Source of the DNA: Actinomycetota bacterium
GTDB taxonomy: Bacteria; Actinomycetota; JAHEXW01; JAGVPG01
Assembly: GCA_020052375.1 (NCBI GenBank)
Contig: JAGVPG010000026.1
Coordinates: 1-40,206 of the forward strand
Length of the DNA stretch: 40,206 bases
Direction: 5' to 3'
Part shown: positions 16,979-25,879 of the stretch, piece by piece
Layout of the letters: each line of letters starts with the position of its first letter
How positions within the stretch are numbered: the stretch's first letter is position 1
The notes under the pieces: generated by a model
Told to the model about the DNA's origin: nothing
Databases searched by the model: none
The model's input: the letters and a program-made list of their open reading frames with translations, nothing else
Position numbers and translations under genes: made by a program

Positions 16979-17374
16979 TTGGAAGAACAGGTCGTATACT
17001 GGGGAACAGGTAAACGCAAGGATGCTATCGCTAGAGTCAGGATAAAACCGGGTAGCGGGGAGTATACGCTTAACGGGAAAAAGCTCGAAGAGTATTTTCC
17101 GCGTAAGACGCATCAGATCCTCGTCAAGCAGCCGTTGCAGCTTACCGGTACGATCGACCAGTATGATGTGATCGCCAAACTTGAAGGTGGTGGAGTCTCG
17201 GGTCAAGCGGGAGCGTTACGCCACGGTATCACTCTGGCGTTGATAGAAGCGGACGAGACATTGAGGCCGATGCTAAAAAGCGCAGGTCTTGTCACCAGGG
17301 ACTCACGTATGAAGGAGCGCAGGAAATACGGGCTTAAAAAAGCGCGTAAGAAACCTCAGTTCAGCAAGCGATAG
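16979..17374 (+). CDS. rpsI: 30S ribosomal protein S9
   Basis: A 131-residue S9 ([59 protein letters not shown] and terminal SKR that reaches the P-site tRNA). TTG start at 16979 with AAGGAGG (16968-16974), which overlaps the rplM stop. Last gene of the ribosomal cluster. Confidence 0.98.
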   Translation: MEEQVVYWGTGKRKDAIARVRIKPGSGEYTLNGKKLEEYFPRKTHQILVKQPLQLTGTIDQYDVIAKLEGGGVSGQAGALRHGITLALIEADETLRPMLKSAGLVTRDSRMKERRKYGLKKARKKPQFSKR

Positions 17375-17390
17375 TCCGGAAACTCACAAG

Positions 17391-18386
17391 TCGTACCCTA
17401 GAATAGCCGTCTATCCCGGCAAGATAGAGCATAACGCCAGGATACTCATCGATAAGTGTAGAACAAAGGGCATCGAGGTGACGGGCGTCACCAAAGCTTG
17501 CCTGGGAAATGCAAGTATCGGCCACGCGATGATCGGCGCCGGCGTGTCATCACTCGGAGACTCGCGCATAGCGAACCTGAAAAACCTTCGCGGCATCAGC
17601 GGAGACATACCTCTTGTCATGCTAAGGATCCCGATGAAGAGCGAAGCCGAAGATGTCGTCAGATACGCGGATGTCAGTCTCAATTCAGATCTAAGCACAC
17701 TTCAAGCAATCAGCCGGCAGGCCGCACGCTTGCGTAAAGACCACGGCGTGATCATCATGGTCGAGACGGGTGATATGCGAGAAGGTATCGCAATCAACGA
17801 AGTCCCATCCTTTATCAGCCATATCTCGCATTTACCGGGCATCAGGTTTGAAGGTATCGGAACAAATATCGCGTGTGTCAACAGGCACTCAGATATCTTA
17901 AAACAGGTCCGTCAACTGGCGCTGATCGCGGGTTCCTTGTCGATCGGGCCGGACGTCAAAGGTCTCACGATCTCAGGCGGGAATAGTAGTGTTCTAAGAT
18001 ATGTCTTCAATGGTGATATGCCTGTAGAAATAAACCAGTTGCGGATAGGAGAGTCGATACTTTTAGGTGTTGATTCTGTAACAAAGGAACCGATAGAGGG
18101 CCTATATCAGGACGCGTTCTTGATAGAGACGGAGATAATCGAGACTGCGAAGAAAGATGATAGAAAACAGGCGATAGCGGCTCTTGGTACGCAGGACGTC
18201 GATCCGGAAGAACTTTCATCTACAATACCGGCGACTTCGATAAGGGACGCGACCAGCGATCACTTGATGCTTGATGTCGGCAGCGACGTCGATGTGCAGG
18301 TAGGTCAGGAGATCGTTTTCAGGCCCGGATATAAGAGTCTTGTCAGGGCGATGACTTCCAGCCTTGTCGAGAAAGATTATAGATAA
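17391..18386 (+). CDS. Ornithine/alanine racemase-like PLP-dependent protein (start codon unclear)
   Basis: A fold-type III PLP protein resembling the alanine/ornithine racemase family (Orr/YhfX-like). Seen: GVTKACLGN with the likely Schiff-base lysine, LADSRI-like LGDSRIANLKNL, ISGGNSSVLRYVF and INQLRIGESILLGVD. The first usual start codon, GTG at 17478, would give 302 residues and would begin only four residues before that lysine. The 29 codons upstream (from 17391, SYPRIAVYPGKIEHNARILI...) look like the missing family N-terminus (homologues start near MYPRI). They are open back to a TGA at 17310 but contain no ATG, GTG, TTG, CTG or ATT. TCG at 17391 sits where the start is expected. Possibilities are a non-standard start (for example ATA 17403), a sequence error, or a decaying gene. 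Substrate is not determinable. Confidence 0.8.
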   Translation, partial: SYPRIAVYPGKIEHNARILIDKCRTKGIEVTGVTKACLGNASIGHAMIGAGVSSLGDSRIANLKNLRGISGDIPLVMLRIPMKSEAEDVVRYADVSLNSDLSTLQAISRQAARLRKDHGVIIMVETGDMREGIAINEVPSFISHISHLPGIRFEGIGTNIACVNRHSDILKQVRQLALIAGSLSIGPDVKGLTISGGNSSVLRYVFNGDMPVEINQLRIGESILLGVDSVTKEPIEGLYQDAFLIETEIIETAKKDDRKQAIAALGTQDVDPEELSSTIPATSIRDATSDHLMLDVGSDVDVQVGQEIVFRPGYKSLVRAMTSSLVEKDYR

Positions 18387-18403
18387 GACCTGTCTTTTAG
18401 GGA

Positions 18404-18409
18404 TATAAT
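18404..18409 (+). promoter_or_regulatory. Possible -10 element upstream of glmM
   Basis: A perfect TATAAT in the 72-nt gap between the racemase-like gene and glmM, about 50 nt before the TTG start, in an AT-rich stretch. No good TTGACA-like box is seen 16-18 nt upstream, so this is only a candidate. Confidence 0.35.
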
Positions 18410-18458
18410 ATAGACCGCTGTTTAATTCTTTTCTCTCGTTTTAAAAGGAGGCAACTGC

Positions 18459-19799
18459 TTGCAGAGGCTTTTCGGCACGGATGGTGTCAGGGGGCTCGCA
18501 AACCGTGATCTTTCCCCGGAGCTGGCTTTAAGGCTGGGTCGCGCGGCGGCGCTCGTGTCGACAGGCAAGAAGCCGGGCAAGATAGTTGTCGGCCGTGATA
18601 CCAGGTTATCGGGCGATCTGATAGAAAACGCCATGGTGGCAGGTATATTATCTGCCGGCGTAGACGTCTTGAGGATCGGTATTATGCCGACTCCAGCAGC
18701 CGCATATCTGACACGGGCGATGGAAGCCGATGCGGGCATCGTCATATCCGCTTCTCATAACCCGATAGAGGATAACGGTATAAAGTTCTTCGACCGCTAC
18801 GGATTTAAGCTGGCATGCGATGTTGAACAGAAGATAGAGAAACTGGTCAGTGATGATAGATGGGATCTTAGCGAGGCGATCGGAGTCAATGTAGGCCGCG
18901 TCTATTATGTAGGTAGCGAAGCGCGAAAGATATATATCGATCATGTCCTCGGTACGATCCAGGGCGATTTAAGCGGTCTCAAGATCATCCTTGATTGCGC
19001 GTACGGTTCAGTCTGGGAGATCGGGCCGACTATATTCAGGAAAGCCGGCGCGGAGGTCATCCCCTATCACAACGAACCGCTTGGAAGTAAGATCAATGTC
19101 GGTTGCGGATCGACAAACCCTGATTTTCTCATATCTTCGGTCCTCAAGACACCCGGCGCTTTCGGATTGAGTTTCGACGGCGACGGCGACCGGGTGATAG
19201 CCGTTGATGAACAAGGTAACTATCTGGACGGAGATGTCATAATGGCCATCGCTGCGGACAGGATGCACACGGATAGGCAGCTTCGCGGCGACAAGGTCGT
19301 TGTCACGGTGATGACCAACTACGGTTTCGATCTGGCTATGGAGGAAAAAGGTATCGAGGTAGTTAAGACCGATGTCGGAGACCGCCATGTCTTACAGAAG
19401 ATGCGCGAAGATGGAGCCAACCTGGGCGGTGAACAGTCCGGCCACATCGTGTTTCTGGATCACAATACAACGGGAGACGGCATTATCACAGGGCTCCAAC
19501 TGGCGCACATCGTAAAGAAGAGCGGTGAACGCCTCGAACCTCTAGGCGGGATAATGAGACGTTTGCCACAAGTCCTCGTCAACGTAAACGTGAACGATAA
19601 AGAGAAGCTTGAGGTCTCGGACATGGTAAAACAAATGGTGGAAGCGGCCGAGGAGGATCTTACCGGTCATGGAAGGGTGCTGATAAGACCGTCCGGTACG
19701 GAACCCCTGGTCAGGGTTATGGTCGAGGCCGAGGATGAAAAAGATGCAAGGTCGATCGCTGATGAACTGGCAGAGACCGTAAGAAAAGAACTGGGATGA
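18459..19799 (+). CDS. glmM: Phosphoglucosamine mutase
   Basis: A 446-residue alpha-D-phosphohexomutase converting glucosamine-6-phosphate to glucosamine-1-phosphate for UDP-GlcNAc synthesis. MQRLFGTDGVRG start, phosphoserine loop ISASHNP with Ser99, metal-binding DGDGDR, sugar-binding GGEQSGHIVF, and phosphate-binding RPSGTEPLVRVM near the C-terminus. TTG start with AAAAGGAGG just upstream. Followed immediately by glmS, the preceding step in the pathway. Confidence 0.98.
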   Translation: MQRLFGTDGVRGLANRDLSPELALRLGRAAALVSTGKKPGKIVVGRDTRLSGDLIENAMVAGILSAGVDVLRIGIMPTPAAAYLTRAMEADAGIVISASHNPIEDNGIKFFDRYGFKLACDVEQKIEKLVSDDRWDLSEAIGVNVGRVYYVGSEARKIYIDHVLGTIQGDLSGLKIILDCAYGSVWEIGPTIFRKAGAEVIPYHNEPLGSKINVGCGSTNPDFLISSVLKTPGAFGLSFDGDGDRVIAVDEQGNYLDGDVIMAIAADRMHTDRQLRGDKVVVTVMTNYGFDLAMEEKGIEVVKTDVGDRHVLQKMREDGANLGGEQSGHIVFLDHNTTGDGIITGLQLAHIVKKSGERLEPLGGIMRRLPQVLVNVNVNDKEKLEVSDMVKQMVEAAEEDLTGHGRVLIRPSGTEPLVRVMVEAEDEKDARSIADELAETVRKELG

Positions 19800-19817
19800 C
19801 GGAGGTTAAGATAAGAC

Positions 19818-21653
19818 TTGTGTGGAATAGTCGGGTATCTGGGTAAAAGACAAGCCACGCCGATCCTTCTGGACAGCCTGTCCAAGCTGGAGTACAGAGG
19901 GTACGATTCAGCAGGAGTGGCGGTCATTGAAGACGGTAAGATACGGGTCACCAAGAAAGTCGGATATTTAAACCAGTTGAAACAGGCATTGAAAGACGAC
20001 CAGGCGGTCGGCGTTACCGGTATCGGCCATACGCGTTGGGCCACGCACGGCGCTCCCAACGAGGTCAACGCCCATCCGCATCTTGACTGTACCGGCAGGA
20101 TCGCTGTCGTCCATAACGGGATCATCGAAAACTATCTCGCATTGCGGGAGAGGTTGATAGAATGCGGGCATACGTTCAAGTCCGATACGGACACGGAGGT
20201 GCTGGCTCATCTCTTCGAGGAGAATTACGCAGGTGATCTAAAACAGGCGGTGTCAAATGGCCTAAAAGAAGTGGAAGGGTCATTTGCTATCGCAGTAATA
20301 AGCCTGGACGATCAAGACACGATCATAGCAGCGCGAAAGGACAGTCCGCTTATCGCCGGGATCGGAAAGGGCGAGAGCTTCCTGGCCTCCGATATACCGG
20401 CCGTTCTTGAATATACCAGGGACATCCTGGTCATCGAGGACAATGAACTCGTCGTTCTTAACGGCTCCGGAGTCGAACTTAGCTCACTCATCGACGGTAG
20501 CACGATTAAAAGAGAGCCGATAGTCGTAAAATGGGATGTCAGATCGGCTGAGAAATCCGGTTACGAGGACTTTATGTTGAAGGAGATCTTCGAACAACCG
20601 CATGCGATCCGGGAGACGATGATGGGCCGTTCTTACCAGGGCCGCCTAGTCCTTGACGAGATCAAACTGTCGGACAAGGACATAAAAGCGATCGACAAAG
20701 TGTTCGTCGTCGCCTGCGGTACGTCTTACCATGCGGGGCTTGTGGCCAAATACGCGATCGAAAGCTGGACGCGAATCCCGGTCGAGATCGATATCGCCTC
20801 TGAATTCCGTTACAGGGATCCGATCCTTGATGACAAGACCTTGATGATCTCAGTCAGCCAATCCGGCGAAACGGCTGATACGCTTGCAGGTATGAGGCAT
20901 GCGAAAGAACAGAATGCCATAGTAATGGCCATTACCAATGTGGTCGGAAGTACTTTGAGTAGAGAAGCCGACGGTGTTCTTTATACACATGCCGGTCCGG
21001 AGATAGGAGTCGCTGCGACCAAGACGATGGTAGCTCAGATGATGGCCTTGTATCTCCTGGCGCTGTATCTTGCCCAGGTCAGGAAAAGCATCTCTCTTGA
21101 AGGATGCCGGCGTATCTTACGGGAACTAAGGGGCCTCGATGTCATGGTCCAGGAGATACTTGATGACGAGGTGGAACTAGGACTCATCCAACAATACGCG
21201 GACAAACATTTTGATAAAAGCGATTTTTTATTCATCGGGCGGGGCGTAGGTTACCCGGTGGCGCTCGAAGGCGCTCTCAAGCTTAAAGAGATATCTTATA
21301 TCCATGCTGAAGGATACGCGGCCGGCGAACTGAAACATGGTCCGATCGCTCTGGTAGAACCAAGAGTTCCTGTGGTCGCGGTCGCTTGCGAAGGCCATGT
21401 TTATGAAAAAGTGCTCAGCAACATCCATGAAGTCAAAGCACGCGGAGCGAATGTGTGCGCGGTCGCATCCAAAGGTGACAAGGACATCGGCAAGTACGCC
21501 GATGAAGTCCTATATGTACCGAGGACATCGGAGATACTCTCGGCCGTGCCGGCTGTAGTGCCGCTTCAGCTGATGTCATATTATATAGCGAAGAAGCGCG
21601 GATGTAATGTGGACCAGCCGAGGAACCTGGCCAAAAGTGTGACGGTGGAGTGA
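19818..21653 (+). CDS. glmS: Glutamine-fructose-6-phosphate aminotransferase (isomerizing)
   Basis: A 611-residue enzyme making glucosamine-6-phosphate from fructose-6-phosphate and glutamine. N-terminal glutaminase domain with catalytic Cys after the initiator (CGIVGYLG), YRGYDSAGVAV and TRWATHGAPNEVNAHPH. Two SIS domains with CGTSYHAG, SQSGETADT and the C-terminal PRNLAKSVTVE. TTG start: GGAGGT (19801-19806) upstream, and the Cys must be residue 2. Cytoplasmic. In operon with glmM (18-nt gap). Confidence 0.98.
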   Translation: MCGIVGYLGKRQATPILLDSLSKLEYRGYDSAGVAVIEDGKIRVTKKVGYLNQLKQALKDDQAVGVTGIGHTRWATHGAPNEVNAHPHLDCTGRIAVVHNGIIENYLALRERLIECGHTFKSDTDTEVLAHLFEENYAGDLKQAVSNGLKEVEGSFAIAVISLDDQDTIIAARKDSPLIAGIGKGESFLASDIPAVLEYTRDILVIEDNELVVLNGSGVELSSLIDGSTIKREPIVVKWDVRSAEKSGYEDFMLKEIFEQPHAIRETMMGRSYQGRLVLDEIKLSDKDIKAIDKVFVVACGTSYHAGLVAKYAIESWTRIPVEIDIASEFRYRDPILDDKTLMISVSQSGETADTLAGMRHAKEQNAIVMAITNVVGSTLSREADGVLYTHAGPEIGVAATKTMVAQMMALYLLALYLAQVRKSISLEGCRRILRELRGLDVMVQEILDDEVELGLIQQYADKHFDKSDFLFIGRGVGYPVALEGALKLKEISYIHAEGYAAGELKHGPIALVEPRVPVVAVACEGHVYEKVLSNIHEVKARGANVCAVASKGDKDIGKYADEVLYVPRTSEILSAVPAVVPLQLMSYYIAKKRGCNVDQPRNLAKSVTVE

Positions 21654-21656
21654 AAA

Positions 21657-21684
21657 ACGGAAAGCGGAAAGTGGAAAACGGAAA
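21657..21684 (+). repeat. Heptamer array of ACGGAAA/GCGGAAA type before nnr
   Basis: Four 7-nt units (ACGGAAA, GCGGAAA, GTGGAAA, ACGGAAA) with a partial fifth (GCAGGTC), filling nearly the whole 41-nt gap between glmS and the TTG of nnr. No other clear Shine-Dalgarno exists. Confidence 0.85.
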
Positions 21685-21694
21685 GCAGGTCTAG

Positions 21695-23275
21695 TTGAGG
21701 GTTGTAACCGGGACTGAGATGAAGGAGATAGATCGGATCGCGATCGAGGAACGCGGGATACCCGGTCTCAAGCTGATGGAAGAGGCGGGCAGGCAAGTCG
21801 CGTTAAGAGCGCAGTACCTGCTTGGAAAGACCGGCGAAAGAGATATCCTTGTTGTAGCCGGCCCCGGCAATAACGGCGGTGACGGTATGGTCGCGGCGCG
21901 CTACCTGCATGAGACAGGAATCCCCGTCCGGGCATATCTTATCGACTCCGGGAAACTTTCATCAGACGCGAGGGCTCAATTCGACCGCTTGAAAAAACTG
22001 ATGGATGTCGTAACCCCGAAAGATGGAGGGATCGACGGTCTGAGGACCGAGACGGAGAAAGCCGACTTGATAATCGACGCGATATTCGGGACCGGCTTTA
22101 CAGGTGAGCCGAAAGGCGCCCCAAAAGAGGCGATCGCAGCCATAAACGACGCAGGCGCCGCTGTACTTGCTGTAGATATACCCTCAGGAGTCGAAGCCGA
22201 TACAGGCAAAGCTAGGGGTGTCGCGGTTAGAGCAGATGAGACCATCACATTCGGATTACCTAAGCTCGGATGCATCATCCACCCGGGGGCTTCATTCTGC
22301 GGCGATGTAGTAGTCGTCGATATCGGATTCCCGCCTGACGTGCTCGAGCAACCCGGGGAATTGGTCGTGGAGCAAGCTCCCGATGCGGCCTTCCGGCTTC
22401 CGCAACGGGAAGAGGATACCCATAAGAAAGCATGCGGGATGGTATTTATTGTGGCGGGTTCGCGGGGAATGACAGGAGCGGCGGCGATGACAGCCGAATC
22501 AGCTCTAAGGTCGGGAGCGGGTATCGTCACACTGGGGATCCCGGAAAGCTTGAGCGATATAATGGAGGTCAAACTGACGGAGGTCATGACGGTCTCGATA
22601 AGCGATACCTCGCGGGGTACGCTGGCGAAAGACGCTCACGCGGAGATAAAGCAGGCCTTGAAAGGGTTCGATGTCTTGGCTTTGGGTCCCGGTCTTTCGA
22701 CTGATGATGAAACCGTGCATACGATCAAGCGGCTCTTGGAAGAGGTCGAACTGCCTGTAGTCCTGGACGCGGACGGCTTGAACGCCATCCAAGACGATAC
22801 CGCTATCCTTAAAAAAAGAAAGGCGCCGACGGTCATCACACCGCATCCTAGAGAACTGGCGCGGCTCTTCAACATTGCGACCTCTGAAGTCAACGAAGAC
22901 CGGATCGGTTTTGCAAGAAAGGCCGCCCGGGAATGGGATTCAATCGTCGTCCTTAAAGGGAACCGGAGCCTTATCGCCTCACCGGCCGGCATTGTCTATA
23001 TAAATCCGACAGGCAATCCGGGTATGGCGACTGCAGGAACGGGAGATGTCTTGACCGGTACGATAGCCGGCTTCTGGGCGCAAGGTCTCGAACCATCGGA
23101 CTCAGCGGTCCTCGGAACATATCTACATGGCATGGCCGGCGACCTGGCCGCCCAGGATCTGACCAGGTATAGCGTGGTTGCTACAGACTTAATAGAATAT
23201 CTGCCGAAAGCGATAAAAGCCCTTGAAGAGTCTATCGCGGATATCGGCCATCCGGAATTGGAGGACGAAGAATGA
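21695..23275 (+). CDS. nnr: Bifunctional NAD(P)HX epimerase/dehydratase
   Basis: A 526-residue fusion repairing hydrated NAD(P)H. N-terminal YjeF_N epimerase domain (about residues 1-215): VVAGPGNNGGDGMVAARYL and DAIFGTGFTG. C-terminal ADP/ATP-dependent dehydratase domain (about 230-510), ribokinase-like: ALGPGLSTD, VLDADGLNAI, TPHPRELARLF, NPTGNPGMATAGTGDVLTG with the catalytic Asp. TTG start at 21695, chosen by family N-terminus (VVTGTEMKEIDR). In many bacteria this gene neighbours alr and tsaE; both occur further downstream here. Confidence 0.97.
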   Translation: MRVVTGTEMKEIDRIAIEERGIPGLKLMEEAGRQVALRAQYLLGKTGERDILVVAGPGNNGGDGMVAARYLHETGIPVRAYLIDSGKLSSDARAQFDRLKKLMDVVTPKDGGIDGLRTETEKADLIIDAIFGTGFTGEPKGAPKEAIAAINDAGAAVLAVDIPSGVEADTGKARGVAVRADETITFGLPKLGCIIHPGASFCGDVVVVDIGFPPDVLEQPGELVVEQAPDAAFRLPQREEDTHKKACGMVFIVAGSRGMTGAAAMTAESALRSGAGIVTLGIPESLSDIMEVKLTEVMTVSISDTSRGTLAKDAHAEIKQALKGFDVLALGPGLSTDDETVHTIKRLLEEVELPVVLDADGLNAIQDDTAILKKRKAPTVITPHPRELARLFNIATSEVNEDRIGFARKAAREWDSIVVLKGNRSLIASPAGIVYINPTGNPGMATAGTGDVLTGTIAGFWAQGLEPSDSAVLGTYLHGMAGDLAAQDLTRYSVVATDLIEYLPKAIKALEESIADIGHPELEDEE

Positions 23276-23742
23276 AAGAGCTTAAGGTCAAAGAGATTAT
23301 GGAGAAGGACATAAAAACGATAGGACCGGACGAGTCGGTCAAGACACTGGCCGACAGGTTTATTAAAGAAAAGATCGGCGGCCTCCCGGTCGTCGACGAC
23401 AAAGGCGAAATGGTGGGTATCGTGACCGAGGCCGACCTGATAGTCCAGGACGCCAGGATCCATTTTCCTACTTATATACATCTGCTGGACGGTTTCATAT
23501 ACCTACCCTCGAGCGTGACCAGGTTCGACCGCGAGTTCAAGAAAGCACTTGGAGCGACGGTCAAAGACATCATGACAATGGAGGTCATCACGGCGACCGA
23601 GGACCAAACGGTCGAAGACGCGGCGACCTTGATGATGGATAAAGGGATCAGCCGTGTTCCCATCGTCAACAAGTCCGGTAGACTACTCGGTATTGTGACC
23701 AAAAGGGATATAGTCCGCGTCATAAGTAAGATCAGCTCCTAA
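23272..23742 (+). CDS. CBS-domain pair protein
   Basis: A 156-residue stand-alone CBS protein. CBS1 spans about residues 4-60 (VKEIMEKDIKTIGPDESVKT, GGLPVVDDKGEMVGIVTEAD), CBS2 about 98-155 (VKDIMTMEVITATEDQTVED, ISRVPIVNKSGRLLGIVTKR). Such pairs bind adenosine nucleotides and act as energy sensors; the partner is unknown. It overlaps nnr by 4 nt (ATGA), so it is co-translated with the NAD(P)HX repair enzyme. Confidence 0.95.
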   Translation: MKELKVKEIMEKDIKTIGPDESVKTLADRFIKEKIGGLPVVDDKGEMVGIVTEADLIVQDARIHFPTYIHLLDGFIYLPSSVTRFDREFKKALGATVKDIMTMEVITATEDQTVEDAATLMMDKGISRVPIVNKSGRLLGIVTKRDIVRVISKISS

Positions 23743-23766
23743 AAGAAAGAAGAGGCATAAAATACC

Positions 23767-24888
23767 ATGCGGCCTGTGTGGGCTGAAATAGACCTGAAAG
23801 TGATAGAGGAAAACGTAAAGTCCCTGAGGTGTTTGGCTTCAGAAAAGACGCTCTTCATGTCTGTCGTAAAAGCGGACGGTTACGGCCACGGTGCGGTCGA
23901 GGTGTCGAAAGCGGCTTTGAATGCGGGAAGCGATCGCCTGGGAGTGGCGATGGTCGAAGAAGCGGTGGAGCTGCGGCGCGCCGGCATCGCAGCGCCCATT
24001 CACATATTGAGCGAAGTCCCTCCGCGGACCGAAGATATCAAAACAGCTGTTGACTATGGTTTTATCTGCACGGTCTGCAGGAAAGAGACTGCGGAGATGC
24101 TATCGCAAGCGGCTGTTCCGGCACACAAACAAGTCGATGTGCATATAAAGGTGGATACAGGCATGAACCGTCTGGGCATCCCGGCGGACATCGAGTCCGT
24201 AGAAAGATTCGTACTTTATGTCCGGAGCCTCGAAAATATCCGGATAGAGGGCATCTTCACTCATTTTGCCACCGCCGATGATCCGGCGACTCCGTTCAGG
24301 GACGAACAACTTAAGAAGTTTCTTCAGATCACCAACGCGTTATCCTCCGCCGGTATCGACATACCTATCAGGCACGCGGCAAACAGCGCCGCGCTGATCA
24401 GCATGCCTGAATCGCATCTTGATATGATCAGGGCAGGTATTTCGATATATGGTCTCCAGCCGTCTGAAGAAGTCACGCTACCGCCGGCTTGCCGGCCGGC
24501 GCTATCCTTCAAAGCCAATGTATCGTTTGTTAAGAAGGTACCGGCCGGAGAAGGCATCAGCTACGGTCTGACATTTCACACGACAAGAGACAGCGTAGTC
24601 GCGACTTTACCGGCGGGTTACGCCGACGGTTACACGCGCCAGCTCTCCAATAGAACGGATGTCCTGATAGAAGGCATGAAAGCACCGGGTCTGGGAACGA
24701 TCTGCATGGACCAGTTCATGGTCGATGTGACTGACATCCCGGGCGTACAGACAGGATCGACAGCTACGCTGATCGGCGCGGACGGCGAAGCAGCGGTGAG
24801 TGCTGAAGATGTGGCCGCTCGCATAGGGACGATCAATTACGAGATCGTCTGTATGATCGGCAAGAGGGTTCCAAGGATCTATATATGA
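23767..24888 (+). CDS. alr: Alanine racemase
   Basis: A 373-residue fold-type III PLP enzyme making D-alanine for peptidoglycan. PLP lysine K35 in VVKADGYGHG. Family segments: KVDTGMNRLGI, GIFTHFATADD, RHAANSAAL, MIRAGISIYGL. Catalytic Tyr266 in GISYGLTF, and ICMDQFMVDVT in the C-terminal beta domain. ATG start at 23767. Overlaps the following lipoprotein gene (ATGA). Confidence 0.98.
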   Translation: MRPVWAEIDLKVIEENVKSLRCLASEKTLFMSVVKADGYGHGAVEVSKAALNAGSDRLGVAMVEEAVELRRAGIAAPIHILSEVPPRTEDIKTAVDYGFICTVCRKETAEMLSQAAVPAHKQVDVHIKVDTGMNRLGIPADIESVERFVLYVRSLENIRIEGIFTHFATADDPATPFRDEQLKKFLQITNALSSAGIDIPIRHAANSAALISMPESHLDMIRAGISIYGLQPSEEVTLPPACRPALSFKANVSFVKKVPAGEGISYGLTFHTTRDSVVATLPAGYADGYTRQLSNRTDVLIEGMKAPGLGTICMDQFMVDVTDIPGVQTGSTATLIGADGEAAVSAEDVAARIGTINYEIVCMIGKRVPRIYI

Positions 24889-25379
24889 TGAATGTAAGAA
24901 CCGGCTTAACGGTATTTTCGATAGCTATTATTCTCGTGGCTTGCGGTTGCGGCAAAGACGCCAGTCAGACCGGCAGCGCTTCGCAACCAAAGAAATCAGT
25001 CGAGAAAAGCGTGTTCATCAACGATACGAAGATGACACTCTCGATACTCAAAGGTAAGTTCAGCCAGAGTGAGATCATACCGTTGCGCCTGCGTTTGACG
25101 AACACATCGGACCAGAAGATCACTTTACACTTCCCGTCCAGCCAGAAGTTCGATTTTTCTGTCAAAGACAAAGATGGCAATGAGATCTGGAGATGGTCCG
25201 CCAATAAAAGTTACGCGATGTCTTTAACGACTTTAGAGATCAAACCTGGCGAACATCAGGACTTCTTTGCCAAGATCGAGGCCGGCGTCCTTAAATCCGG
25301 CAGTTATTCGGTCGAGGGCACTTCCTCCGCTGACGAGCTCTTCAACGAGACTCTGTCGATAGATATAACCGTCAGTTGA
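24885..25379 (+). CDS. BsuPI-domain-like lipoprotein, paralogue 1
   Basis: A 164-residue exported protein with an N-terminal hydrophobic segment (about residues 7-20) and a lipobox-like LVAC at residues 17-20. The mature part resembles the BsuPI/intracellular proteinase-inhibitor beta-sandwich domain: PLRLRLTNTSDQKITLHFPS, FDFSVKDKDGNEIWRWS, LEIKPGEH, GSYSVEGTSSADEL. Function is unknown; extracytoplasmic location is inferred. It overlaps alr by 4 nt and the next, paralogous gene by one base. Confidence 0.9.
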   Translation: MMNVRTGLTVFSIAIILVACGCGKDASQTGSASQPKKSVEKSVFINDTKMTLSILKGKFSQSEIIPLRLRLTNTSDQKITLHFPSSQKFDFSVKDKDGNEIWRWSANKSYAMSLTTLEIKPGEHQDFFAKIEAGVLKSGSYSVEGTSSADELFNETLSIDITVS

Positions 25380-25879
25380 TGCATATGACAAAAATACGAG
25401 CCGTTGCGGCTATGATGGCCATACTGTTATTGGCAGTATCGGCCGGATGCACTAAGAGTTCGACAGTGGAAAGAGTCTATCCCCGCAAGAAGCAGTCTAT
25501 CGAGTCAAGAGTATTCGTCGGACAGATCAAAGTCAGCTTTGCGACCGTAAAACGCAACTACAACAGCAAGGATACGATACCCTTGTGTCTTCAGATAAAA
25601 AACACTTCAGATGAGGTCTATACGTTGAACTACGCATCCGGGCAGAGATACGACTTTATTATTAAGAACAAGGCGGGCGATCAGTTATGGCAATGGCAGG
25701 CCGGAAAAAACTTCGCCCTGATCGCTACCACCACCGATCTAAGACCGGGGCAACGCCAGACTTTCTATCAAAATATCGCTCCGGGTCTCCTCAAGCCCGG
25801 CAAGTATATATTGGAGGCTCAGAGCATAGCGGATGAGCTGTACAGCGAGACGCTGGAGCTCAATATCAACGTCGAGTGA
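25379..25879 (+). CDS. BsuPI-domain-like lipoprotein, paralogue 2
   Basis: A 166-residue paralogue of the preceding protein. Signal segment AVAAMMAILLLAVSAGC with lipobox VSAGC, then PLCLQIKNTSDEVYTLNYAS, YDFIIKNKAGDQLWQWQAGK, DLRPGQRQTFYQ, ADELYSETLELNINV. Alignment by eye is collinear throughout the mature domain, implying tandem duplication and divergence. ATG at 25379 forms a TGATG overlap with paralogue 1; an in-frame TTG lies three bases earlier. Function unknown. Confidence 0.9.
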   Translation: MHMTKIRAVAAMMAILLLAVSAGCTKSSTVERVYPRKKQSIESRVFVGQIKVSFATVKRNYNSKDTIPLCLQIKNTSDEVYTLNYASGQRYDFIIKNKAGDQLWQWQAGKNFALIATTTDLRPGQRQTFYQNIAPGLLKPGKYILEAQSIADELYSETLELNINVE

